Positions 1-6,483 of a stretch of 12,696 nucleotides of DNA are shown here, piece after piece. The stretch covers positions 1-12,696 of the forward strand of contig CACXEL010000292.1 in assembly GCA_902766655.1 (NCBI GenBank), written 5' to 3'. Under the pieces are notes generated by a model that had not been told where the DNA came from, ran no database searches, and saw only the letters and a list, made by a program, of their open reading frames with translations. Numbering within the stretch: the stretch's first letter is position 1; each line of letters opens with the position of its first letter. This stretch comes from an uncultured Lachnospiraceae bacterium (GTDB lineage Bacteria; Bacillota; Clostridia; Lachnospirales; Lachnospiraceae). The translations under genes and the position numbers were made by a program.

Positions 1-972
1 CAGTATCTGGAGGAGCAGTTCCAGGCAGCCGGTTATGAGACCATCCTGACCTTCTCCGACAACGTCGCCGACCGCCAGGTCAATGACATCCAGAACATGA
101 TCGCTGAAGGCGTTGACCTTCTGATCGTAGCCGCCATCGACGGCGAGGCTCTGAACACAGCCATGAACGAGGCTGCTGAGGCCAACATCCCGGTCATCTC
201 CTATGACCGCCTGATCCTGAACGACGCTGTCTCCTACTACGTATCCTTCGACAACTACACCGTCGGCAAGCTCCAGGGCACCTTCGTCAAGGACACCCTT
301 GATCTCGACAACGCCGGCGATGCCGTCTACAACATCGAGTTCACCGCCGGCGATCCCGCCGACAACAACGCCGGCTACTTCTTCAACGGCGCTTACGACG
401 TCCTTTCTCCGTACATTGAGAGCGGTGTCCTGAATGTCGTCTCCGGCCAGACCGATTTCACCTCCGTCGCCACCAACCAGTGGTCCACCGACACCGCCCT
501 TGAGAGAGCCCAGAACCTGCTCGGCTCCTACTATGCGGACGGCACTCAGCTCGACGTATGGCTCTGCTCCAATGACTCCACCGCCCTCGGCGTAGCCCAG
601 GCCATCACCTCCGACTATGCAGGCACCAACCCCGTCATCATCACCGGCCAGGACGGCGACGAAGCCAACCTCAAGAACATCGTCGACGGCATCCAGACCA
701 TGACCGTTTACAAGAACGTCGCCAACGAAGCCATCGTCACCCTCGGCCTTGCCCAGGCTATGATGGAAGGCAAGACCATCGACGAGAGCCTCTGCGATTC
801 CTTCGGCATCGAGTGCGCTTACGACGTTGAGTCCTATGAGACCTCCGCCGGCAACAAGTGCCCCTCCTTCCTGCTGGTTCCCTCTGTCATCACCAAGGAC
901 AACCTTCAGGATCTGGTCGACACAGGCCTCTACACCATGGGTGAGGACGGCTATCTGGCAGCTGTCAAGTAA
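1..972 (+). CDS. chvE: Sugar-binding protein of a multiple-monosaccharide ABC importer (5' partial)
   Basis: The reading frame is open from base 1, so the start, signal peptide (a lipoprotein signal would be expected in a Gram-positive) and first part of the N-lobe lie upstream; 323 residues are visible. It is a periplasmic-binding-protein-like type I fold of the ChvE/XylF group. Motifs seen in the fragment are ISYDRLI near residues 66-72, FDNYTVGKLQ near 83-92, WLCSNDSTALG near 187-197 and TGQDGDEAN near 215-223 followed by an MTVYKN segment; the last two line the sugar site in this family. It would capture an aldose outside the cell and deliver it to the MmsA/MmsB proteins encoded next. A hairpin lies between it and the ATPase gene, the usual way of making more binding protein than transporter. 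Codons are strongly C-ending, as in the next two genes, suggesting high expression. The ligand cannot be read from the sequence. Confidence 0.93.
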   Translation, partial: QYLEEQFQAAGYETILTFSDNVADRQVNDIQNMIAEGVDLLIVAAIDGEALNTAMNEAAEANIPVISYDRLILNDAVSYYVSFDNYTVGKLQGTFVKDTLDLDNAGDAVYNIEFTAGDPADNNAGYFFNGAYDVLSPYIESGVLNVVSGQTDFTSVATNQWSTDTALERAQNLLGSYYADGTQLDVWLCSNDSTALGVAQAITSDYAGTNPVIITGQDGDEANLKNIVDGIQTMTVYKNVANEAIVTLGLAQAMMEGKTIDESLCDSFGIECAYDVESYETSAGNKCPSFLLVPSVITKDNLQDLVDTGLYTMGEDGYLAAVK

Positions 973-1009
973 TTATCCGATATCCGCATAACGAACTAAA
1001 TACCGCAGA

Positions 1010-1040
1010 GCGGGACAGATTTCTGATCCGTCCCGCCCTT
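1010..1040 (+). terminator. Intercistronic hairpin, probable attenuator between chvE and mmsA
   Basis: GCGGGAC (1010-1016) pairs with GTCCCGC (1030-1036). The stem continues through one mismatch into GAT/ATC around a five-base loop, and CCTTTT follows. It lies 38 bases after the stop codon of the binding protein and just before the ribosome site of the ATPase. The short T run suggests partial termination, which would leave the transporter genes on a minority of transcripts. Confidence 0.7.
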
Positions 1041-1054
1041 TTACTTGAATGAAG

Positions 1055-1074
1055 AAAGGGGGAGATTACTTTTG
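1055..1074 (+). promoter_or_regulatory. Ribosome binding site that selects the TTG start of mmsA
   Basis: AAAGGGGGAG at 1055-1064 stands seven bases before TTG 1072-1074. An earlier in-frame TTG at 1045 has no good ribosome site and sits directly after the terminator, and the extra N-terminal residues it would add are not typical of the family. Starting at 1072 gives the family-like N-terminus MADIILEMKNITKEFPG. Confidence 0.75.
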
Positions 1075-2607
1075 GCTGATATCATTCTGGAAATGAAGAA
1101 CATCACCAAAGAATTTCCGGGCGTTAAAGCTCTGTCAGACGTTAACCTGACAGTAGAACGAGGCGAGATTCATGCTCTGATCGGAGAAAACGGAGCCGGC
1201 AAATCGACCCTCATGAACGTGCTCTCAGGCACCTACCCAATCGGTACCTATACCGGCGACATCTATTACAACGGCGAATTATGTCAGTTCAAGACGCTCA
1301 AGGACAGCGAGGCCAAGGGTATCGTCATCATCCACCAGGAGCTGGCCCTGATTCCGCTTCTCACCATCGGCGAGAACATGTTCCTGGGAAATGAAATCAA
1401 GAATGCCCAGGGCATCATCGACTGGAACCGGACCTTCCACGAGGCCGAGACCCACATGGCCCAGGTAGGTCTTCACGAGTCTGCTCAGACGCTGATCAAG
1501 GACATCGGCACAGGCAAGCAGCAGCTTGTCGAGATCGCCAAGGCCCTGTCGAAGGAGGTCAAGCTCCTCATCCTCGACGAGCCCACTTCTTCCCTGAACG
1601 ACGAGGATGCCAGGATGCTCCTCGACCTTCTGATCAGCTTCAAGAAAGAAGGACTGACTTCCATCATAATCACACACAAGCTCAACGAGATCATCTACTG
1701 CGCAGACAAGGCCACCATCATCCGTGACGGCTCCACCATCGAGACCCTGGTCAAGGGTGTCGATGAATTTTCCGAAGACCGGATCATCAAGGGTATGGTA
1801 GGCCGCGCCATGGACGACCGTTATCCCGACAGGGCCCATAACGTTTCAAACGAAGTGAGCCTCGAAGTCCGCAACTGGACGGTACACCATCCTCTCTATG
1901 AGGAAAAGATTGTCGATGACAACGTCAGCTTCAAGGCCCACAAGGGCGAGGTCGTCGGCTTCTCCGGCCTCCAGGGCGCAGGACGCACGGAGCTGGCCAT
2001 GTCCATCTTCGGACACAGCTACGGCACCGGAATCTCCGGTGAGCTCTATCTCCACGGCAAGAAGACCGATCTCAAGTCCCCTGAGGCAGCCATCAAGGCA
2101 GGCGTCGCCTACGTCACCGAGGACAGAAAGACCAACGGCCTGATCCTCGGCGAGAGCATCCGCTTCAACACCACTCTGGCGAGACTCGACAAGGTCTGCG
2201 ACAGAGGCATTATCAACACCGTTCTTGAGACGGACGTAGCCGAGAAGATGACGGCTGAGATGGGTACAAAGACCCCCTCCGTCCTCCAACAAATCGGCAA
2301 CCTCTCCGGCGGCAACCAGCAGAAGGCCCTGCTCGGAAAGTGGATGTTCACAGAGCCGGATATTCTCATCCTCGATGAGCCGACCCGAGGCATCGACGTA
2401 GGTGCCAAGTACGACATCTACTGCCTGATCAACAAGATGGTCGGCGACGGCAAGACAGTCATTATGATTTCCTCCGAAATGCCGGAGCTCCTTGGCATGT
2501 GCGACCGCATCTATGTCATGAACGAGGGCAGGATCGTCGGTGAATTCCCGGCGGCCGGCACGACGCAGGAAATGATCATGGGCGCGATCATCCGCTCATC
2601 CAAATAA
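1072..2607 (+). CDS. mmsA: Double-domain ATPase of a multiple-monosaccharide ABC importer
   Basis: This 511-residue protein (TTG start chosen from the ribosome site) has two fused ABC ATPase domains, the standard layout and length of MmsA/GguA, XylG and RbsA. N-terminal half: Walker A GENGAGKST (38-46), Q-loop HQE (88-90), a degenerate signature GTGKQQ (146-151), Walker B LLILDEP (165-171) and H-loop His202. C-terminal half: a degenerate Walker A GLQGAGRTEL (299-308) without the P-loop Lys, as is normal in this family, then LSGGNQQK (411-418) and Walker B ILILDEP (431-437). It would sit on the cytoplasmic face and drive sugar uptake through the permease encoded 22 bases downstream. It is intact and colinear with the usual chvE-mmsA-mmsB order. 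Confidence 0.95.
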   Translation: MADIILEMKNITKEFPGVKALSDVNLTVERGEIHALIGENGAGKSTLMNVLSGTYPIGTYTGDIYYNGELCQFKTLKDSEAKGIVIIHQELALIPLLTIGENMFLGNEIKNAQGIIDWNRTFHEAETHMAQVGLHESAQTLIKDIGTGKQQLVEIAKALSKEVKLLILDEPTSSLNDEDARMLLDLLISFKKEGLTSIIITHKLNEIIYCADKATIIRDGSTIETLVKGVDEFSEDRIIKGMVGRAMDDRYPDRAHNVSNEVSLEVRNWTVHHPLYEEKIVDDNVSFKAHKGEVVGFSGLQGAGRTELAMSIFGHSYGTGISGELYLHGKKTDLKSPEAAIKAGVAYVTEDRKTNGLILGESIRFNTTLARLDKVCDRGIINTVLETDVAEKMTAEMGTKTPSVLQQIGNLSGGNQQKALLGKWMFTEPDILILDEPTRGIDVGAKYDIYCLINKMVGDGKTVIMISSEMPELLGMCDRIYVMNEGRIVGEFPAAGTTQEMIMGAIIRSSK

Positions 2608-2629
2608 TCGGAAAGGGGACTAATTTAAC

Positions 2630-3805
2630 ATGAATGACAAGAAAAACTCTATCAACTGGAAAGATTTCCTGGGCAAATATACGATGGTCATCGCCCTGGT
2701 CGTGGTATTCTTCCTTTTCGTTTATCTGACCGGCGGCCGCCTCTTATTCCCGCAGAACATGTCCAACCTCCTTCTGCAGAACGGCTACGTTCTCGTCATG
2801 GCCTGCGGCATGCTCCTCTGCATCCTGACCGGCGGTAACATCGACCTCTCCGTCGGCTCCGTCATCTGTATGGTCGGCGGCGTCGCAGCCGTTATGATCA
2901 CGAACCTCCAGATGAATCCCTTCCTGGCCATCATCGTCGGCCTGGCCATGGGTATCCTGGCAGGTATCTGGCACGGCTACTGGATCGGATATGTCCGCAT
3001 TCCTCCCTTCATCACCACCCTGGGCGGTATGTTCATCTTCCGCGGCATCGGCCGTCTGGTCCTCAACTCCAAGACTGTCGCTGTCCAGAATGAGACCTTC
3101 CTGAACATCTTCACAGCCTACATCAGGATTCCGGGCCTTGACGGTGATGGCTACATGACCTCCCCCATCGTCGTGGGCGTCATCGCATCCGTCATCATGT
3201 TCCTGGGCGTTGTCCGCTCCAGAGCCAACAAGAAGAAGAACGGATACAGACAGAACAGCGCCATCGCCGACTTCGGCAAGACGGCCGTCATCTGCGCCGT
3301 CCTCCTCTTCTACTGCTGGAAGCTGGCCAACTACAAGGGCATCTCCGTTATGCTCGTCTGGGTCGTGGCCATCTGCCTGATCTACAACTTCATCACCTCC
3401 AAGACTGCATTCGGCCGTTACTTCTACGCTGTCGGTGGTAACGAGAAAGCCACCAAGCTTTCCGGTATCAACACCAACAAGGTCTACTTCCTGGCATACG
3501 CCAACATGGGCCTCCTGGCCGGCCTCTGCGGCCTCCTCTGCCTGGCCCGTATCGGCTCCGTCAACGGCTCCACCGGCACCTCCTTCGAGATGGACGCCAT
3601 CGGCTCCTGCTTCATCGGCGGCGCCTCCGCTTACGGCGGATCCGGTACCATTCCCGGCGTCATCATCGGTGCTCTCCTGCTCGGTGTCATCAACATGGGT
3701 ATGTCCATCCTCGGCATCGGCGACTCCTGGCAGTATGTCGTCAAGGGCGCCGTCCTCCTGGTAGCTGTTATCTTCTCTGTTGTTACCAAGAAGGGCAAGA
3801 ACTGA
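2630..3805 (+). CDS. mmsB: Permease of a multiple-monosaccharide ABC importer
   Basis: This 391-residue, very hydrophobic protein belongs to the BPD_transp_2 permease family. It starts at ATG 2630, 11 bases after GAAAGGGG (2611-2618). Visible membrane segments lie near residues 17-35, 50-67, 76-92, 98-118, 176-195, 217-231, 238-254, 287-306, 342-360 and 370-386. Family motifs are TGGNIDLSVG (67-76), the cytoplasmic coupling stretch around FGRYFYAVGGNEKATKLSG (261-279) and IGGASAYGGSGT (329-340). A charged insert near 197-216 followed by extra hydrophobic sequence fits the longer MmsB/GguB type (about 390-400 residues) rather than RbsC (about 320). It forms the membrane channel for the sugar bound by the first gene product and closes the transporter operon. 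Confidence 0.94.
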   Translation: MNDKKNSINWKDFLGKYTMVIALVVVFFLFVYLTGGRLLFPQNMSNLLLQNGYVLVMACGMLLCILTGGNIDLSVGSVICMVGGVAAVMITNLQMNPFLAIIVGLAMGILAGIWHGYWIGYVRIPPFITTLGGMFIFRGIGRLVLNSKTVAVQNETFLNIFTAYIRIPGLDGDGYMTSPIVVGVIASVIMFLGVVRSRANKKKNGYRQNSAIADFGKTAVICAVLLFYCWKLANYKGISVMLVWVVAICLIYNFITSKTAFGRYFYAVGGNEKATKLSGINTNKVYFLAYANMGLLAGLCGLLCLARIGSVNGSTGTSFEMDAIGSCFIGGASAYGGSGTIPGVIIGALLLGVINMGMSILGIGDSWQYVVKGAVLLVAVIFSVVTKKGKN

Positions 3806-3831
3806 TATCCACAATATGCGAAACAAACCTT

Positions 3832-3878
3832 CACGCAGAAGGCGGCAGACCGTTCTCCGGTCTGCCGCTTTTTGCGTG
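3832..3878 (+). terminator. Strong hairpin terminator after mmsB
   Basis: GCGGCAGACCG (3842-3852) and CGGTCTGCCGC (3858-3868) form a perfect 11-bp stem with a five-base loop, followed at once by TTTTT. Outer bases CACGCAGAAG and TTTTTGCGTG extend the pairing to about 21 bp with two G-U pairs. It starts 26 bases after the mmsB stop and ends the transporter operon. The A-rich left side means it could also work weakly from the other strand. Confidence 0.9.
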
Positions 3879-4054
3879 CGAAAAGGATTTCTCCGACTCA
3901 CCTGTTCCGTAGCATCTGCCCATTTCGGTGGTCCGCAGTAACTCTCCCTCAGGCACATGTCTCCCCTCTTCCCTTCTTCCCCAATCGGTGGTATCCTGAA
4001 TAGAGAAAAATGACCGCCGGGTGCCGGCCCAGCGGCCTCAGAAAGGACCAACCC
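3879..4054 (+). promoter_or_regulatory. Intergenic region with a possible extended -10 promoter
   Basis: No gene is seen here. The stretch TGGTATCCT (3989-3997) fits an extended -10 element (TGnTATnnT), about 58 bases before the chosen start of the membrane-protein gene, but no good -35 hexamer is present. A seven-base repeat CGGTGGT occurs twice, near 3926 and again at 3986-3992, about 60 bases apart; its meaning is unknown. Confidence 0.3.
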
Positions 4055-4696
4055 ATGAAAGAATCCTACTCCCTGACAACAAACCGCCTCAAGGGCGAGT
4101 ATAAAGCCGCCTTTGAGACCGTAGAAAAATACAGAATTGCCAGCCTGATCGAAGACGAGGACATCGACACCCGGATGATCGATCTCGTGGAAAAGCTTCA
4201 GAATGCCCAGGACTTCGGCGAGCCGGTCTCCACCGTAATCGGGCCGGACGCCGAGCGTTTCTGCTGGGGCTTCTTCAGCGAATGCGAGATGCGCAGCCTT
4301 CCGGAATCTGTCCTCCGCTCTTCCCACCGGATGGTCTGGGTGGTCTTCATTTTCACCGTCATCGAGCTGGCCCTCGAGGCAGCCGGCCGGGGACTCAGTG
4401 CGCGCGGCGGGATCGAGCCTGCCTGCATTTTCGCGGGGCTGGCCTGCGGTATTCTGCTGAACGTGGCGGCTTACCTGGCTATGCGGCCCTTGATGCGGCT
4501 CCTTCCAAAGGTTCGCGCAAGTCTCTGGACCAAGCTGCCGACGGCTGCGCTTCTCATTAGCCTGGCTGTTTTCATCAAATTCGGACCTGCTTGGAATCTC
4601 CGCTTCCCGGCCTGGGGACTTCTCCTTGTCAGCGGTACCGATCTGGCGGTTTACTATGTGCTCAAGGTAAAGACAGACCGCAGACGGCGTGACTGA
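4055..4696 (+). CDS. Hypothetical four-helix membrane protein with a helical cytoplasmic N-terminus
   Basis: ATG 4055 is preferred over an in-frame ATG at 4010 because GAAAGGA (4041-4047) lies seven bases before it; the product is 213 residues. Residues 1-90 are soluble and mostly helical. A stretch with VSTVIGPDAERFCWGF (58-73) resembles the DUF1048/DUF1700-type (HAAS-like) N-termini often found in small Firmicute membrane proteins encoded with PadR regulators. Four membrane segments follow near 92-109, 120-143, 160-178 and 184-204, ending in a basic tail KTDRRRRD. No PadR gene is adjacent here, so it appears to be an orphan. It lies alone between the transporter terminator and the convergent small gene. 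Its function is not known; the family resemblance is by eye and uncertain, but the gene itself looks real. Confidence 0.75.
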   Translation: MKESYSLTTNRLKGEYKAAFETVEKYRIASLIEDEDIDTRMIDLVEKLQNAQDFGEPVSTVIGPDAERFCWGFFSECEMRSLPESVLRSSHRMVWVVFIFTVIELALEAAGRGLSARGGIEPACIFAGLACGILLNVAAYLAMRPLMRLLPKVRASLWTKLPTAALLISLAVFIKFGPAWNLRFPAWGLLLVSGTDLAVYYVLKVKTDRRRRD

Positions 4697-4778
4697 TCCT
4701 CTCTGTATGCCTGAAAAGGCCATGCATGATGAACAAAGGCGACCGGCTCATTGAACTTTTCCGACCTTGCCAATCATC

Positions 4779-4826
4779 AAAAAAAGATCAGCCACATCCT
4801 TCCATAGTCGGAGCTGGCTGATCTTT
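4779..4826 (-). terminator. Terminator of the small gene on the minus strand
   Basis: AAAGATCAGCC (4783-4793) and GGCTGATCTTT (4816-4826) form an 11-bp perfect stem with a small inner TCC/GGA extension. On the minus strand the hairpin is followed by an unbroken T run (A tract at 4779-4785 on the plus strand). It lies 41 bases after the stop of the small ORF at 4868. Read from the plus strand it has only a weak T-rich tail, so it may also stop the membrane-protein transcript. Confidence 0.8.
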
Positions 4827-4867
4827 ATCATTTACTCAATTTGTCTGCCGGAAGCAGACGATCTATA

Positions 4868-5023
4868 TCAATCGAACAGAGCGCTGAAGAAGCGGCGGAT
4901 CGGATTCTCCTCCACGGAGCCGTCCTTGACTTCCAGGCTGTCCATTCTCTCGGGTCTCGTCCACTCAGGGCAGTAAACAGTAGTGTCGTTCATTGTGTAA
5001 TACTCCATAGGATAGAATCTCAT
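4868..5023 (-). CDS. Small protein of 51 residues, function unknown
   Basis: Reading leftward, ATG at 5023 is preceded by AAAGGAG (CTCCTTT at 5031-5037 on the plus strand) with seven bases between, an excellent ribosome site. The frame runs 51 codons to TGA (4868-4870) and is followed by a GTCTGC/GCAGAC hairpin (4843-4859) and a clear intrinsic terminator (4779-4826). The product begins MRFYPMEYYTMNDTTVYCPE and ends NPIRRFFSALFD. It is Tyr-rich at the start, has one Cys, acidic residues in the middle and a short amphipathic end, with no signal peptide or membrane helix. I do not recognise the family. The complete set of translation and termination signals is the main evidence that it is real; it could instead be part of a regulatory RNA. 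It diverges from the PucR-type regulator and shares its promoter region. Confidence 0.7.
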   Translation of the reverse strand: MRFYPMEYYTMNDTTVYCPEWTRPERMDSLEVKDGSVEENPIRRFFSALFD

Positions 5024-5071
5024 AATATTTCTCCTTTCCGCAGATTTCTCTCGGTGCTTGTTCGTATTTGT

Positions 5072-5100
5072 TTTACATTTGTATCTTATAGCTATATAAT
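5072..5100 (+). promoter_or_regulatory. Near-consensus sigma-70-type promoter for the PucR-family gene
   Basis: TTTACA (5072-5077), a 17-base spacer and a perfect TATAAT (5095-5100) are present. Transcription should start near 5107, giving a leader of about 120 bases before ATG 5230. The -10 region overlaps the palindrome TATAGCTATA (5087-5096). On the other strand, TATAAG- and TATTAT-like sequences in the same place may serve the divergent small gene, so the two promoters could compete. Confidence 0.75.
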
Positions 5101-5122
5101 ACGCCTTAGAGGTGGGAATTCT

Positions 5123-5143
5123 ATGGCCACTAACCCCAAATAA
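5123..5143 (+). CDS. Possible six-residue leader peptide
   Basis: ATG 5123 is preceded by AGAGGTGGG (5108-5116) at ribosome-site distance, and the frame reads MATNPK then TAA. It would begin only about 16 bases after the predicted transcript start. Its stop overlaps the ATG of a second small ORF. It may regulate expression of the downstream regulator gene, but sequence alone cannot exclude chance. Confidence 0.3.
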   Translation: MATNPK

Positions 5144-5184
5144 TGGCCAGTCAATATGTGCTCAGAGCACAAATATCAGCATAA
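5143..5184 (+). CDS. Possible 13-residue leader ORF overlapping the first by TAATG
   Basis: The start ATG (5143-5145) shares its A with the TAA of the preceding six-codon ORF, an arrangement that allows termination-reinitiation. The frame reads MASQYVLRAQISA and stops at 5182-5184, 45 bases before the PucR-family start. Both tiny ORFs begin ATGGCCA, exactly 20 bases apart. No independent ribosome site is seen. Confidence 0.22.
   Translation: MASQYVLRAQISA
5157..5171. promoter_or_regulatory. 15-bp palindrome, candidate operator in the regulator leader
   Basis: TGTGCTC (5157-5163), one central A and GAGCACA (5165-5171) form a perfect inverted repeat about 50 bases downstream of the predicted transcript start and 58 bases before the PucR-family start codon. 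The symmetry fits a dimeric regulator, perhaps autoregulation by PucR or binding by another factor. As RNA it could form only a short stem with a three-base loop. Confidence 0.4.
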
Positions 5185-5229
5185 AGCATTCATAAGGCAA
5201 CGGCTTGTGAAAAAAGGGAGATTAACGCG

Positions 5230-6384
5230 ATGGGCTTTACGATAGAGGATATGATGACTGTTTGCGCTTCCCGCTACAGCCTTAAAATGGAGGCCGGCAG
5301 GAACGGGTGGTCCAACTCCATCAGCTGGATCGTCATGGTCGAGGACTTGTCCATCCTCCACAATTTTGCCGGCAAGGACCTGGCTGTGACCACCGGATGG
5401 GGCTTCCAGGAACCCAGTGAACTGCTCTCCCTGGTCAGGGAGCTCAGCAGGCAGGAGGCATCCGGCCTGTTGGTCAATACGGGCATGTATATCATGGAAA
5501 TCCCCCGGGAGGTACTTGCATTCTGCGATGCAAACAACTTCCCGCTCATGACCGTACCCTGGGCCATACCGCTCTTTGAGATGATCAAGGACCTGAACAT
5601 CCGGATCCTTCTCCAGGGATTCACGGATGAGCAGATCACAGGCGCTTTGATCCATGCGATCGAGAATCCGGCTGATGCAGAGACAAGCCGCAAGGAGCTT
5701 CTTCCCTACTTCGACGTGGACGGCATCTTCCAGATAGTCACGATCGAGACCGGAGACCTGGACAAGATGGACACCGTGGAGAGGCGCAGGATCAGCTTCC
5801 AGCTCCAGCTCTACCTGGAGTCCATCAGCCACAATGCCTCCTTCTTCTATTTTGATGCAGCCTTTGTCATGGTGACCAATGCAGTCCCTGAACCGGACCT
5901 TCGCGTCATCCTGGAAAGGTTCGTCAAGCGTCTCTCTCTGCGCATACCGGACCGAACGTTCCGTGTGGGCGTCGGCAGCCCGATGAAGGATATCTCCAAT
6001 CTCCACCTGGCCTACATGCGCGCCCAGGCAGCCATGCGGATGGCCGCGCACACGGACAGGAGCCTTATATGGTTCGATGAGATGGGGCTTTACCGGATGC
6101 TCAGTCTCATTCAGGACCCGATGCTGAAAAGAGAGATGGGCGAAGACCTCCTCCGCCCCATTCTTGACCATGACAAGGCACATGGCACTGATTATGTGAA
6201 GATGCTGGAGATTTACCTCGAAACAGGCGGCAGCATCAAGGCAGTCGCCGAGGAGACCTTCACCCACAGAAATACAGCCATCTACCGGCTTGGCAACATT
6301 CGGAAGCTCCTCGGGAGTGACCTGGACAGCCCGGATGAACGAATGAAGTACTGGATAGCCTGCATGTTGATCCATACGCCTTGA
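5230..6384 (+). CDS. PucR/CdaR-family transcriptional regulator
   Basis: This 384-residue protein starts at ATG 5230, nine bases after AAGGGAG (5214-5220). Residues 1 to about 125 match the PucR N-terminal domain (start MGFTIEDMMTV, a core with VMVEDLSILHNFAGKDLAVTT near 36-56, then NNFPLMTVPW near 102-111). A middle GGDEF-like/CdaR region follows (about 130-290). The C-terminus is the PucR helix-turn-helix, with LEIYLETGGSIKAVAEETF near 326-344 and THRNTAIYRLGNIRKLLG near 345-362. PucR-type proteins usually sense a small metabolite and control a neighbouring catabolic operon, often as activators. The gene is convergent with the sugar operon on the right and lies downstream of the transporter on the left, so both are plausible targets. 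The effector is unknown. Confidence 0.92.
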   Translation: MGFTIEDMMTVCASRYSLKMEAGRNGWSNSISWIVMVEDLSILHNFAGKDLAVTTGWGFQEPSELLSLVRELSRQEASGLLVNTGMYIMEIPREVLAFCDANNFPLMTVPWAIPLFEMIKDLNIRILLQGFTDEQITGALIHAIENPADAETSRKELLPYFDVDGIFQIVTIETGDLDKMDTVERRRISFQLQLYLESISHNASFFYFDAAFVMVTNAVPEPDLRVILERFVKRLSLRIPDRTFRVGVGSPMKDISNLHLAYMRAQAAMRMAAHTDRSLIWFDEMGLYRMLSLIQDPMLKREMGEDLLRPILDHDKAHGTDYVKMLEIYLETGGSIKAVAEETFTHRNTAIYRLGNIRKLLGSDLDSPDERMKYWIACMLIHTP

Positions 6385-6392
6385 GGGGCGGA

Positions 6393-6483
6393 TGAAAATG
6401 AGAATCAGGGACGGTCCTTTTTTCTCATTTTTCGAATAATTCGAAAAATGAGAAAAAAGGACCGTCCCTGATTCTCATTTTCA
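6393..6483. repeat. Perfect 91-bp palindrome made of two inverted hairpin units (BIME/REP-like)
   Basis: Bases 6393-6437 are the exact reverse complement of 6439-6483 around a single central base (6438). Each arm is itself an inverted repeat: AAAATGAGAA (6395-6404) pairs with TTCTCATTTT (6422-6431) around a core with CAGGGACGGTCC. It is therefore a 37-base hairpin unit present twice head to head, joined by an 11-base CGAATAATTCG-type centre. It starts 8 bases after the PucR-family stop and ends exactly on the TGA of the convergent isomerase gene, so it supplies that stop codon and probably acts as a two-way terminator. GGGACGGTCC-containing repeats recur in many Firmicute genomes, as far as I know; this suggests a dispersed REP/MITE-type element. 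Confidence 0.9.

Noticed and set aside
1045..1071. Earlier TTG start for the ATPase gene
   Set aside because: It begins a few bases after the attenuator hairpin without a proper ribosome site, and the nine extra residues are not expected in the family; TTG 1072 has a strong site.
2744..4723. 659-codon open frame on the minus strand
   Set aside because: It covers the permease, its terminator, the intergenic region and most of the membrane-protein gene in antisense. Its composition is Asp/Gly/Glu-rich with no family motif; the strong C-ending codon bias of mmsB removes antisense stops.
4841..5143. 100-codon open frame on the plus strand
   Set aside because: It overlaps the better supported minus-strand small gene and runs through the promoter of the regulator. 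It has no ribosome site; only its last six codons, as a separate leader peptide, were kept as a low-confidence feature.
5176..6375. 399-codon open frame on the minus strand
   Set aside because: It is antisense to the PucR-family regulator, which has a good start, ribosome site and an intact helix-turn-helix domain; the antisense product is low in recognisable structure.
6393..6483. Ordinary rho-independent terminator only
   Set aside because: A simple terminator does not explain 45-base perfect arms, the nested hairpin in each arm or the head-to-head unit structure, although termination may be one of its effects.
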